A DNA stretch of 9,097 nt from an uncultured Clostridia bacterium. Its GTDB lineage: Bacteria > Bacillota > Clostridia > TANB77 > CAG-508. The DNA lies in NCBI GenBank assembly GCA_934167365.1, contig CAKPKU010000064.1, positions 1 through 9,097 of the forward strand, read 5' to 3'. A program made the position numbers and the translations under genes. The notes under the pieces were generated by a model. It was given only the letters and a program-made list of their open reading frames with translations. It did not search any database and was not told the DNA's origin. Positions 1 through 6,831 of this stretch are shown in pieces; the stretch's first letter is position 1; each line of letters opens with the position of its first letter.

Positions 1-57
1 ATCATCAAATTACGTAACTGCATATGATATAAATATAGTTAATAAAAAATAAATCGA

Positions 58-108
58 AAAAATAGAAAATATTGTAGTTGAAAAACACTTACAATATTTT
101 CTATTTTT
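58..108. terminator. Bidirectional terminator-like hairpin
   Basis: A perfect 19-bp stem (58-76 with 90-108) closes a 13-nt loop (77-89). The stem ends in AAAAA on the left and TTTTT on the right, so either strand gives a U-rich 3' side; the leftward strand continues with further T runs past position 57. It is the only convincing terminator downstream of the leftward acyltransferase, about 165 nt past its stop, and may also end an unseen rightward gene. The rest of 1-272 is AT-rich with no supportable gene. Confidence 0.75.
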
Positions 109-272
109 ATATTTATTGCTTTAAATTATAAGGAGAATTTGTAATCTTCAATATTTAGAAAACTTAAATATATAAATAGTTTTTAATAAATTATAATTTA
201 AAATATATTTGGATATTAAACTAGCAAGATAATTCATATATTACCATTACTTCCATAATGTAAACTGTATTT

Positions 273-2561
273 TTACTTACTAATTTTTTCTTTAACCAAT
301 TGACCAAATGCAATAATACCTTCATTATTTAAATGAATTTTATCAGCACTTATATAATTTGGGTTACCAATTATTTCATTTTCACAATCTATTAAAGTAC
401 AATTATTATATTGCAATTTTTGAAGCTCATTTATTGTTTCAGATGAAGTTGAAATAATAGTTACCTCATTTTCAGCACATATTTCTAATATTTCATTCCA
501 TTCTTGAATACTTAAATCAAAAGAAGAATCAAATAAAAATACAATTTTATGTGTTAAAGAGTTATTTTCTTTTTCCTTTTGAAGTGCATGTTTTAAGTCG
601 CTAAAATTATAATCCTTTTTTGAAACATATTTGGCTTCAGGAAAATCTTTCTCAATTTCTTTATATGCATTTACTAAAAGTTCATTTCCAAAAAATGTTA
701 TTTCATTGTTTAAAATTTCAGTCTGCTTTGCCTGCAAAGCTTCTTTTTTGGCTGTAAATTCCTTTTTATAATAATCATAAATTCCATCATAAATTGCATC
801 TACAAAAGCTTTTTTTCCAGCAGCAGTTAGGTGAACTTTATCAGATACAAAATATTCAGGATGAGGTCTTGTCATTGTATACCAATCTATAATATGTACA
901 TTATCATATTGCTTTTCTAAATTAAATAAATTTTGATTTACATGTACAATTCGATCATTTGGAACTGTTAACCAAAAGACTTGTCTATCTTTACATAAAT
1001 CCATAATAGTTGCATATTCTTCTTGAGTACAATCTCCATTTGAGCCAAATTCAAATATAATAGGATCACCAAGCTTACCATTATTAATAAGTTTTGTTAA
1101 TAATTCAGGAGCAATAGTTGCTGTTCTACAATATTTCGCATCAATATAAATATTTGGAAAACGTGCATATAAATCTTTTGCAGAATTTTCCATAACAGAA
1201 TCTCCCATCGCCACAGCTGTCATATTTGTAACAGCATCAGCTAGTTTGCTTTCATCCAAATTAATTTCTTGAAGTGCTTTTTCAAATTCAGCCTGCTTTT
1301 CTTGAAATTTTTTATCATATTCATATTGCCTTGTTTCAATTAATGATTCATTTTGAGCAAGCTCTGATTTTAAATCATTCATTTCTTTTGTATTATCTGG
1401 CATAACATAGAATTTATAAAGTCCATCAAAAGCAATTATTAAAATTAATATTCTTAAAATATACTTGAATAAAGATTTACCTTTATTTGCAGTTAATACA
1501 TAATGGAATAAACATGACAATATTACTAAAATAGGTGTAACAATAGCCAATTTTATATTATTTGGTAAATTTGAGTATTGTAAAAAGAATATAATTGGAT
1601 ATTGTAGTATATAAAATTCATAGCTAATACTTGAAAAGTATTTAATTATTTTACATCCAATAGATACTTTTTCTGGTGATATATTATTATCTCCAAGCAT
1701 TTGTGACTGTACACGTGAATTTGTTGTTTCTGATGATAGAATAATACTATAATCAATAATTCTACATGATATTAATGATGCTAAAATCATACATATTGAA
1801 AATAAACTTGAGCTTGCATCGATTTTTAGAAACATTACACCTAATATAATCATATATACAAAAAAGATTGAAATACTTAATTTTTTTCTTTTTAAAAAAT
1901 CAGGTATTAGTGGTTTATAGTAATAATGAATAAAACCAATACTAACACCAAATAACAATGAGAAGATTCTATTAAATGTATTATAATAAGAATCCATTAT
2001 GCTCTGATTTTTACTTGAAATATAGAAATATATACATCCTAATATTGTTAATAAAATTGAAATTATACACGGAATTGATTTATGACATTTATCTCCTAAT
2101 TTTCGTAATGGTATATATAATAAAGGAAATACTAAATCAAACTGTAAGAGAATTGCTATATACCACAAATGCATAAATGGTGAATTAATATGTTGTGCAA
2201 AATAATCCATATTTGCAGATAATTGCCAAAAATTATTGTAACCTAATAAAATTGATTTTAATTCAGGTTTTAAACTAGGTAGTGCTATATCTGACAAATA
2301 AGATATAAAAGTTACTGTGATTAAAACTATAATAACTAAAGGAAGATAAATTTTTAATAATCTAGAGCTGTAATAATCTTTAAAAGAAAATTTTTCTTTT
2401 TTTACTTGTGATAAACATGAAAGAAAACCACTAAGCACAAAAAAGCAACATACAGCTAAATAGCCTCCTTTTAGTAAGTTCAAGTGATATAAAAAAACTG
2501 CAATACATGAAAACAATCTTAATATATCTAAATAAATAAAATATTTTTTCTTTTGTTCCAT
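273..2561 (-). CDS. Membrane O-acyltransferase (AT3) with tandem SGNH domains, OatA-like
   Basis: The 762-residue product joins an acyltransferase-3 membrane domain (about 5-387) to extracytoplasmic SGNH-type domains. The N-terminal part has about ten hydrophobic helices and the family's R-x10-H motif (Arg15, His26), plus HLW at 131-133. A charged helical linker follows (about 390-445). The first SGNH domain (about 447-595) shows GDS at 453-455 (nucleophile Ser455), GSNGD at 506-510 (Asn508) and DKVHL at 574-578 (Asp574, His577). A second copy (about 620-760) aligns with the same spacing but is degenerate: GDS is GNE (625-627), Asn508 corresponds to Ser680, while DKIHL (740-744) is kept. AT3-SGNH proteins of the OatA type carry acetyl groups across the membrane and O-acetylate peptidoglycan or other surface glycans; the actual acceptor here cannot be told. 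The ATG at 2561 has GGAGGGG 5 nt upstream. The gene stands alone, divergent from its neighbour. Confidence 0.9.
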   Translation of the reverse strand: MEQKKKYFIYLDILRLFSCIAVFLYHLNLLKGGYLAVCCFFVLSGFLSCLSQVKKEKFSFKDYYSSRLLKIYLPLVIIVLITVTFISYLSDIALPSLKPELKSILLGYNNFWQLSANMDYFAQHINSPFMHLWYIAILLQFDLVFPLLYIPLRKLGDKCHKSIPCIISILLTILGCIYFYISSKNQSIMDSYYNTFNRIFSLLFGVSIGFIHYYYKPLIPDFLKRKKLSISIFFVYMIILGVMFLKIDASSSLFSICMILASLISCRIIDYSIILSSETTNSRVQSQMLGDNNISPEKVSIGCKIIKYFSSISYEFYILQYPIIFFLQYSNLPNNIKLAIVTPILVILSCLFHYVLTANKGKSLFKYILRILILIIAFDGLYKFYVMPDNTKEMNDLKSELAQNESLIETRQYEYDKKFQEKQAEFEKALQEINLDESKLADAVTNMTAVAMGDSVMENSAKDLYARFPNIYIDAKYCRTATIAPELLTKLINNGKLGDPIIFEFGSNGDCTQEEYATIMDLCKDRQVFWLTVPNDRIVHVNQNLFNLEKQYDNVHIIDWYTMTRPHPEYFVSDKVHLTAAGKKAFVDAIYDGIYDYYKKEFTAKKEALQAKQTEILNNEITFFGNELLVNAYKEIEKDFPEAKYVSKKDYNFSDLKHALQKEKENNSLTHKIVFLFDSSFDLSIQEWNEILEICAENEVTIISTSSETINELQKLQYNNCTLIDCENEIIGNPNYISADKIHLNNEGIIAFGQLVKEKISK

Positions 2562-2584
2562 TTTTTCCCCTCCATTTTGTAAGC

Positions 2585-2613
2585 AGTATATAATATTTTT
2601 TTATACAAGTCAA
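2585..2613 (-). promoter_or_regulatory. SigA-type promoter of the acyltransferase gene
   Basis: On the minus strand TTGACT (2608-2613) is followed after exactly 17 bp by TATACT (2585-2590). Transcription would begin near 2578, leaving a leader of less than 20 nt that contains little more than the GGAGGGG ribosome binding site (2567-2573). Confidence 0.75.
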
Positions 2614-2617
2614 TTTG

Positions 2618-2624
2618 TGTCGAA
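2618..2624 (+). promoter_or_regulatory. Spo0A-box-like site
   Basis: TGTCGAA, the core of the Spo0A (0A) box known from Bacillus and Clostridium, lies 4 bp upstream of the -35 element of the leftward promoter. The 7-mer match is exact, but short enough to arise by chance about once in a window of this size and composition. Assignment is tentative. Confidence 0.3.
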
Positions 2625-2626
2625 AT

Positions 2627-2650
2627 TTAAATTTTGTACTCAAAATTTAA
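2627..2650. repeat. Inverted repeat in the divergent control region
   Basis: TTAAATTTTG (2627-2636) and its exact complement CAAAATTTAA (2641-2650) are separated by 4 nt. The repeat lies just upstream of the leftward promoter and outside any predicted transcript of the two flanking genes, so a DNA-level operator is more likely than an RNA hairpin. Its A/T-only outer part lowers its significance. Confidence 0.4.
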
Positions 2651-2689
2651 GGTTTTAAAAATTAAATATTATGCTATCAATATGTATTG

Positions 2690-2715
2690 TTAATATTGAC
2701 ATATGCCAATATTAA
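2690..2715. promoter_or_regulatory. 26-bp near-palindrome over a -35 box, candidate operator
   Basis: TTAATATTG (2690-2698) and CAATATTAA (2707-2715) are exact inverted arms, and the 8-nt centre contains the palindrome CATATG, so only one of thirteen base pairs is broken. It covers the -35 hexamer (2696-2701) of the rightward promoter, the place expected for a dimeric repressor. The regulator is unknown. Confidence 0.5.
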
Positions 2716-2724
2716 TTATAGAAT
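2696..2724 (+). promoter_or_regulatory. SigA-type promoter of the CmpB-like gene
   Basis: TTGACA (2696-2701, perfect consensus) is followed after 17 bp by TAGAAT (2719-2724, 5 of 6). The predicted start near 2731 gives a leader of about 55 nt before the ATG at 2786. The -35 is buried in a near-palindrome. Confidence 0.75.
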
Positions 2725-2785
2725 TGGGAAAAAATTGTTTGTATTACTTAAATAATATAAAATAAATGGAAAGGAAAAATATAAA

Positions 2786-3691
2786 ATGAGTGTACAGATA
2801 TGTTTCTTTTTATTTTACATATATGCAATTATAGGTTGGATGATAGAGGTCATTAATACAATAATATGTAATAAGAAGTTTATAAATAGAGGTTTTATGA
2901 TAGGTCCATACTGTCCAATATATGGTATAGGAGGACTTGTAATAACTCTTTCATTACAAAGGTATACACAAAATCCATTTGTTCTTTTTTGTGTAGCAAT
3001 TGTAATTTGTGGTGTACTTGAATATGCTACAAGCTATGTTATGGAAAAAATATTTAAAGCAAGATGGTGGGATTATAGTAAAAGAAAGTTTAACATAAAT
3101 GGTAGGGTATGTCTTGAAACTATTATTCCATTTGGATTATTAGGATGTTTTGTAATGTATATTTCAAATCCTTTTTTTATTAATATATTAGAAAAAATTC
3201 CAAGTAATATATTAAATATAATGTTTTATATATTTTTATCTACTTTTATATTAGATTTTATGATTTCATTTTTTGTAATATCTAGATTAAGAAAAACTGT
3301 AAAAAATGTAAATAAAGAAAATGTATATGATAATACTGAAGAAATTACAGAAAAGGTAAAAGAAATATTAAGAGGAAAATCTATATTTGATAGAAGATTG
3401 ATTGATGCATTCCCTAAAATTAGTATAGAGCAAGTAAAAAAGAAAATTAAAGAAAAAACTGAACTAGTTAAAGAAAATGTGGCAAAAGTAAAAGAGGAAA
3501 CTACCGAAAAAATAAAAGAAAGTGCAGAAAAAGTAAAAAGTAATACCATAAAAATAAAAGAAGATGCAACTGAAATAATAAAGGAAAAAGCAACTAAAAT
3601 AAAACAAACTACAATGAATGCAAAAGAAAAAATTTATGATGAGTCAAAAGAAGAAATAAAAGAGCTTAATAAAAAGGAAAAATCGGAATAG
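2786..3691 (+). CDS. PF06541-type (CmpB-like) membrane protein with amphipathic charged tail
   Basis: The 301-residue protein begins with a membrane part (about 1-166, roughly five hydrophobic segments) carrying the hallmarks of the 'putative ABC-transporter type IV' family PF06541: GW at 17-18, NRGF at 34-37, GPYCPIYG at 40-47, WWDYS at 94-98 and NGRVCLE at 105-111. The biochemical role of this family is not established; despite its name no ATPase partner is nearby. After about residue 167 the chain becomes cytoplasmic-looking and extremely rich in Lys, Glu and Thr. In 228-283 the VK/IK/AK units recur at spacings of 7, 8, 7, 7, 8, 7, 7 residues, an 11-residue (three-turn) periodicity like LEA-type or synuclein-like amphipathic helices. 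GGAAAGGA (2768-2775) precedes the ATG by 10 nt. No convincing terminator follows. Confidence 0.85.
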   Translation: MSVQICFFLFYIYAIIGWMIEVINTIICNKKFINRGFMIGPYCPIYGIGGLVITLSLQRYTQNPFVLFCVAIVICGVLEYATSYVMEKIFKARWWDYSKRKFNINGRVCLETIIPFGLLGCFVMYISNPFFINILEKIPSNILNIMFYIFLSTFILDFMISFFVISRLRKTVKNVNKENVYDNTEEITEKVKEILRGKSIFDRRLIDAFPKISIEQVKKKIKEKTELVKENVAKVKEETTEKIKESAEKVKSNTIKIKEDATEIIKEKATKIKQTTMNAKEKIYDESKEEIKELNKKEKSE

Positions 3692-3739
3692 ATAAATGTA
3701 TTAATTTGTGCATAAAAAAATATAAAAATGCAAAAACAC

Positions 3740-3790
3740 AATTGTCTTAAGTACATAATTCGACAGAATATCAAAAAAAACTAGACAATT
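3740..3790. repeat. Interrupted inverted repeat upstream of a promoter
   Basis: AATTGTCT (3740-3747) and AGACAATT (3783-3790) form exact 8-nt inverted arms separated by 35 nt. The right arm overlaps the -35 box of the next promoter, and a Spo0A-box-like site lies between the arms. The loop is long and there is no T run, so it is not a terminator; a two-site operator is possible but unproven. Confidence 0.3.
3759..3765 (-). promoter_or_regulatory. Spo0A-box-like site
   Basis: TTCGACA on the plus strand is TGTCGAA on the minus strand, an exact Spo0A-box core, placed 16 bp upstream of the -35 element at 3782. It is the second such match in an intergenic region of this window. Tentative, since the motif is short. 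Confidence 0.3.
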
Positions 3791-3810
3791 AACATAATTA
3801 GTGATATAAT
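3782..3810 (+). promoter_or_regulatory. SigA-type promoter with extended -10
   Basis: TAGACA (3782-3787), a 17-bp spacer, then TATAAT (3805-3810) preceded by TGA, which gives an extended -10. Predicted start is near 3817, about 30 nt before the ATG at 3848. This separates the coiled-coil gene from the CmpB-like gene upstream. Confidence 0.8.
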
Positions 3811-3847
3811 TATTGACATAAGTATTTTTGTAAAGGAGTATGTTTTC

Positions 3848-4876
3848 ATGTTGAATAATTCAGAAATAAAAGAGAAATTAGAGGAAATGATAAAATCAAA
3901 AAAAGCAGACAATAGTACTTTAGAAACAATAAATAACAGTGAAATTGAAATAAAAAAAATACAAAAAAATCTTGGCTTATTAAATGAAGACTTAGAAAAA
4001 ATAGCAGATGAAATAGAGCAATTAAAATTAGAAAAAAGCCAAATAGCAATTTTTAAAGTAAAAGATATAGCAACTAAAATAAAAGAAATATCAGAACAAA
4101 AGAAAAAATATAAAGCAAGATTAGATGAAATATCATATTTAAATGAAGTTTGTGAAGAAAAATTAAAATTAATTTCAGAAATTAATAAAGAAGTAAAAAG
4201 ACAATATACAGTTTATCAAGAAAATGAAATATTCATGAAAGCAATAGAAAAAATAACTGAAAACAACATTGAATTATCTACTGAATTTTATGCTGGATAT
4301 ATTAATCAAATGAATAAATACATGAATTCAATATATAGTATAAAGCATAACACAAAATTAGAAGAGCCAAATCATAATGATTTAACTACATTACTAGCAA
4401 TATTACAAAAAAATGAAGAAAAATTAAAAAAGATTGAAGAAAAAGTTGTAGAAGAAGAAAAAAAGACAAAATCAAGAAGAAAATCAACAAAAACTGCTGA
4501 TGCGAAAAATGATGCAGAGCCTGAAAAAAAGACAACAAGAAGAAAGTCAACAAAAAAGGAAGATGAAGAAAATTCAAGTGAAGATGAAAAAAAGAAAACT
4601 ACAACAAGAAAGAGAACAACAAAAAGTAAAGCAACAGATGAAACAGAAAAAAATGACACAGAGCCTACAATTTCAGAAGAAAAAGTAGCTAAAACTACAA
4701 CAAGAAAAAGAGCTACTAAAACTGAAAAAGTATCAGATAAAATAGAAAATTCAGAAAATGATGAAGTTACTGTAAAAGAGAAGAAAACAAGATCAAGAAA
4801 AAAAGTAGAAGAGCCTAAAGCCTTAGAAGAGGAACAAAAACAAGTAACAGTAGCTGAAGAGACTGCAAATCAATAA
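3848..4876 (+). CDS. Unrecognised coiled-coil protein with histone-H1-like basic tail
   Basis: I do not recognise a family for this 342-residue protein. Residues about 1-118 and 185-205 are strongly helical and coiled-coil-like, rich in Lys, Glu, Ile and Leu; 120-170 is more mixed with several Tyr and Met. There is no signal peptide or membrane segment, so it should be cytosolic. From about 206 to the end it is low-complexity: five Arg/Lys/Thr/Ser modules (KSRRKSTK at 208, TTRRKSTK at 229, TTTRKRTTK at 251, TTTRKRATK at 283, TRSRKK at 314) alternate with Glu/Asp-rich spacers. Such tails resemble histone H1-like and other nucleic-acid-binding tails, so DNA or RNA binding is a reasonable inference only. 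AAAGGAG (3832-3838) lies 9 nt before the ATG. It has its own promoter and sits upstream of hisS. Confidence 0.8.
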   Translation: MLNNSEIKEKLEEMIKSKKADNSTLETINNSEIEIKKIQKNLGLLNEDLEKIADEIEQLKLEKSQIAIFKVKDIATKIKEISEQKKKYKARLDEISYLNEVCEEKLKLISEINKEVKRQYTVYQENEIFMKAIEKITENNIELSTEFYAGYINQMNKYMNSIYSIKHNTKLEEPNHNDLTTLLAILQKNEEKLKKIEEKVVEEEKKTKSRRKSTKTADAKNDAEPEKKTTRRKSTKKEDEENSSEDEKKKTTTRKRTTKSKATDETEKNDTEPTISEEKVAKTTTRKRATKTEKVSDKIENSENDEVTVKEKKTRSRKKVEEPKALEEEQKQVTVAEETANQ

Positions 4877-4878
4877 TA

Positions 4879-4907
4879 TTGACAAATATTGTCTTGTATA
4901 ATAAGAT
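4879..4907 (+). promoter_or_regulatory. Probable promoter of the hisS operon
   Basis: TTGACA (4879-4884) directly after the upstream stop codon, 17 bp spacer, TAAGAT (4902-4907, 4 of 6). The start would be near 4914, which would put the 4930-4969 hairpin inside the hisS leader. The spacer holds a short inverted repeat, GACAA (4881-4885) and TTGTC (4889-4893). Confidence 0.55.
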
Positions 4908-4929
4908 ATAAGGCAATATAGTTTATAAA

Positions 4930-4969
4930 AAATATAGACTATGTAAATCATTTTACATAGTCTATATTT
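4930..4969 (+). terminator. Strong hairpin before hisS: terminator or leader element
   Basis: A perfect 18-bp stem (4930-4947 with 4952-4969) closes the 4-nt loop TCAT. It lies between the coiled-coil gene and the hisS ribosome binding site (4987-4993). The rightward T tract is poor (only TTT at the stem end, then AATG), whereas the leftward strand runs into TTTTTT, so it is not a classical rightward terminator. It may end the upstream transcript, or act in the hisS leader if the 4879 promoter is real. No T-box features are visible in the 123-nt gap. Confidence 0.5.
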
Positions 4970-4999
4970 AATGTAATAGGGAAAACAAGGAGGAAAAAT

Positions 5000-6322
5000 A
5001 TGGAGAAAAAAATGATAAAACCTAAAACATTGCCAGGATTCATGGAATTATTACCAGATGAGCAAATATTATTTAACGAAATGAAAGAAAAAATACAAAA
5101 ATCATATGAAAGATTTGGATTTTTGCCATTAGACACTCCAATAATTGAATCAGCAGATGTATTACTTGCAAAAGCAGGAGGAGAAACTGAAAAACAAATT
5201 TATAAATTTACAAAAGGAGATAATAATTTAGCATTAAGATTTGATTTAACAGTTCCTTTAGCAAAATATGTAACTGAATATTACCAAAATTTAAGTTTTC
5301 CATTCAGAAGGTATCAAATTGGTAAAGTATATAGAGGTGAAAAAGCGCAAAGAGGAAGATTTCGTGAATTTTATCAATGTGATATAGATATTATAGGTGA
5401 TGGAAATCTTAGTATAATAAATGATGCTGAATTACCAAGTGTTATATATAATACTTTTAAGGATTTAGGTTTTGATAAATTTACAATTTGTATAAACAAT
5501 AGAAAACTTCTAAATGGCCTATTTGAAAGCTGTAACTTAAAAGATAAAAATGTAGAAATATTACGTTCAATAGATAAAATTGATAAAATAGGAAAAGATA
5601 GTGTAATAAAAGAGCTTGAAGAATTAGGAATTAATGAAGAAAGTATAAATTTAATTATTAAGTTTATATCAATAAATACAAGTGTAGAAAATACTATAAA
5701 AGAGCTAGAAAATTTAAATATTAAAAATGAATTATTTAGTGTAGGATTATCAGAGCTAATTGAGCTTGTTAAATATATGAAAATATTTGGTATACCAGAG
5801 GAAAATTTCAAAATAGATTTAACAATAGCAAGAGGTTTAGATTATTACACAGGAACTGTATATGAAACATTTTTAGATGAGTACAGATTTTTGGGTAGTG
5901 TATGCTCTGGAGGAAGATATGATAATTTAGCAGAATATTATACAGAAAAGAAATTGCCAGGTGTTGGTATATCAATAGGTTTATCAAGATTATTTTTCCA
6001 ATTAACATACAACAATATAATTAAAGCAAATAAAAAATCAACAGCAGAAGTATTAGTTGTTTCAATGATTGATGATTTATCAATACCAGTTCAAATAGCA
6101 ACTAAATTAAGAGCTAATGAAATTAATACTCAAATATATCTAGAATCAGCAAAAATTAAGAAGCAATTTAAATATGCTAATTCATTAGATTTACCTTATG
6201 TAATAGTATTAGGCGAAGATGAAATAAAAAATAATACTGTTACATTGAAGGATATGAAAAAGGGCGATCAATGTGAAATAAGTATAGAAGAAGCAATAAA
6301 TATAATAAGGGGAAGTAACTAA
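5000..6322 (+). CDS. hisS: Histidyl-tRNA synthetase
   Basis: The 440-residue protein charges tRNA-His with histidine using ATP in the cytosol. The class II catalytic core spans about 6-335: motif 2 region RGEKAQRGRFREFYQ (112-126, Arg112 matching the catalytic motif-2 arginine), the HisRS-specific ARGLDYYTG (277-285, Arg278 matching E. coli Arg259), GGRYDNL (304-310) and motif 3 GISIGLSRL (323-331). The anticodon-binding domain is about 347-437. Because the histidine-specific loop and the tRNA-binding C-terminal domain are present, this is a synthetase and not the HisZ regulatory paralogue. The YQCDIDIIG sequence (125-133) resembles the type found in eukaryotes and Bacteroidetes more than the E. 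coli type (FHQ at that place). AAGGAGG (4987-4993) lies 6 nt before the ATG; Met5 is a less likely start. It heads a probable four-gene operon, with the next gene 1 nt downstream. Confidence 0.95.
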   Translation: MEKKMIKPKTLPGFMELLPDEQILFNEMKEKIQKSYERFGFLPLDTPIIESADVLLAKAGGETEKQIYKFTKGDNNLALRFDLTVPLAKYVTEYYQNLSFPFRRYQIGKVYRGEKAQRGRFREFYQCDIDIIGDGNLSIINDAELPSVIYNTFKDLGFDKFTICINNRKLLNGLFESCNLKDKNVEILRSIDKIDKIGKDSVIKELEELGINEESINLIIKFISINTSVENTIKELENLNIKNELFSVGLSELIELVKYMKIFGIPEENFKIDLTIARGLDYYTGTVYETFLDEYRFLGSVCSGGRYDNLAEYYTEKKLPGVGISIGLSRLFFQLTYNNIIKANKKSTAEVLVVSMIDDLSIPVQIATKLRANEINTQIYLESAKIKKQFKYANSLDLPYVIVLGEDEIKNNTVTLKDMKKGDQCEISIEEAINIIRGSN

Positions 6323-6323
6323 A

Positions 6324-6803
6324 ATGAATATAAAACTTAAGAGAATAATATTTGGTTTATTAATTATACTTAATTGTATTACAATATTTTGTTTTTCTGC
6401 TCAAAATTCAGAAAAGTCTAGTGAAACAAGTGGTGTAATTGTTGAAAGTGTTGTTACTACAATATCTAATGTAAATAAAAATGTAAAAAAAGAAAGCATT
6501 CGTGATACTGTGACTTTTGTTGTAAGAAAATGTGCACATTTTTCAATTTATACTTTACTTGGAATTTTTCTTATGAATTTTGCAAATACTTTTAATATAT
6601 CAACAAGAAGAAAATTGCTTATTTGTGTTTTATTTGGAATTTTATATGCATCTTCTGATGAATTTCATCAAAGTTTTGTAGGTGGCAGAAGTCCTGAAGT
6701 TAGAGATGTATGTATTGATAGTTGTGGAGTACTTTTTGGTAATTTTCTTGTGATAATAACTGGAAAAATTATATCAAGCTTAAAAAAGCCTAAGATAGTA
6801 TAA
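6324..6803 (+). CDS. VanZ-like membrane protein
   Basis: The 159-residue protein matches the VanZ-like family: an N-terminal membrane helix (about 8-25) ending in FSAQ (24-27), RKCAHFSIY (68-76) at the start of the second helix, and the signature SDEFHQ (111-116) with GGRSPEVRD (120-128) and D132 before a last helix (about 134-150). About four membrane segments fit the family. VanZ itself gives low-level teicoplanin resistance in enterococci, but most relatives are chromosomal and of unknown function, so resistance should not be inferred. The ATG lies 1 nt after the hisS stop, with AAGGGGA inside the end of hisS (6307-6313) serving as ribosome binding site, which implies translational coupling. 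Confidence 0.9.
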   Translation: MNIKLKRIIFGLLIILNCITIFCFSAQNSEKSSETSGVIVESVVTTISNVNKNVKKESIRDTVTFVVRKCAHFSIYTLLGIFLMNFANTFNISTRRKLLICVLFGILYASSDEFHQSFVGGRSPEVRDVCIDSCGVLFGNFLVIITGKIISSLKKPKIV

Positions 6804-6831
6804 AATATAGTTTTGAGAGGTAGGTAAATTT

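Noticed and set aside
121..170. Ribosome-binding-like AAGGAGA near 130-136 that might begin a small rightward gene
   Set aside because: The first start-like codon after it (TTG at 139) is followed at once by TAA, and no ATG frame of useful length follows.
3700..3740. Possible terminator after the CmpB-like gene (TGCAT ... ATGCA)
   Set aside because: The stem is only 5 bp with a 14-nt A-rich loop and is followed by AAAACA, with no T tract.
4372..4659. Long leftward open frames across the coiled-coil gene
   Set aside because: They are Phe/Ser/Leu-rich complements of Lys/Glu/Thr-rich codons with no ribosome binding site; shadows of the real gene.
4870..4999. T-box riboswitch in front of hisS
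   Set aside because: The gap is only 123 nt and shows no T-box sequence (such as TGGCACCGCG) and no specifier-loop structure.
5000..6322. HisZ, the ATP phosphoribosyltransferase regulatory subunit
   Set aside because: The gene keeps the histidine-specific ARGLDYYTG loop, motif-2 arginine and the C-terminal anticodon-binding domain, and no his biosynthesis genes are adjacent.
6324..6803. Glycopeptide resistance gene
   Set aside because: Only a VanZ-like family match; no vanHAX, vanRS or other resistance gene is nearby, and chromosomal VanZ-like proteins are common.
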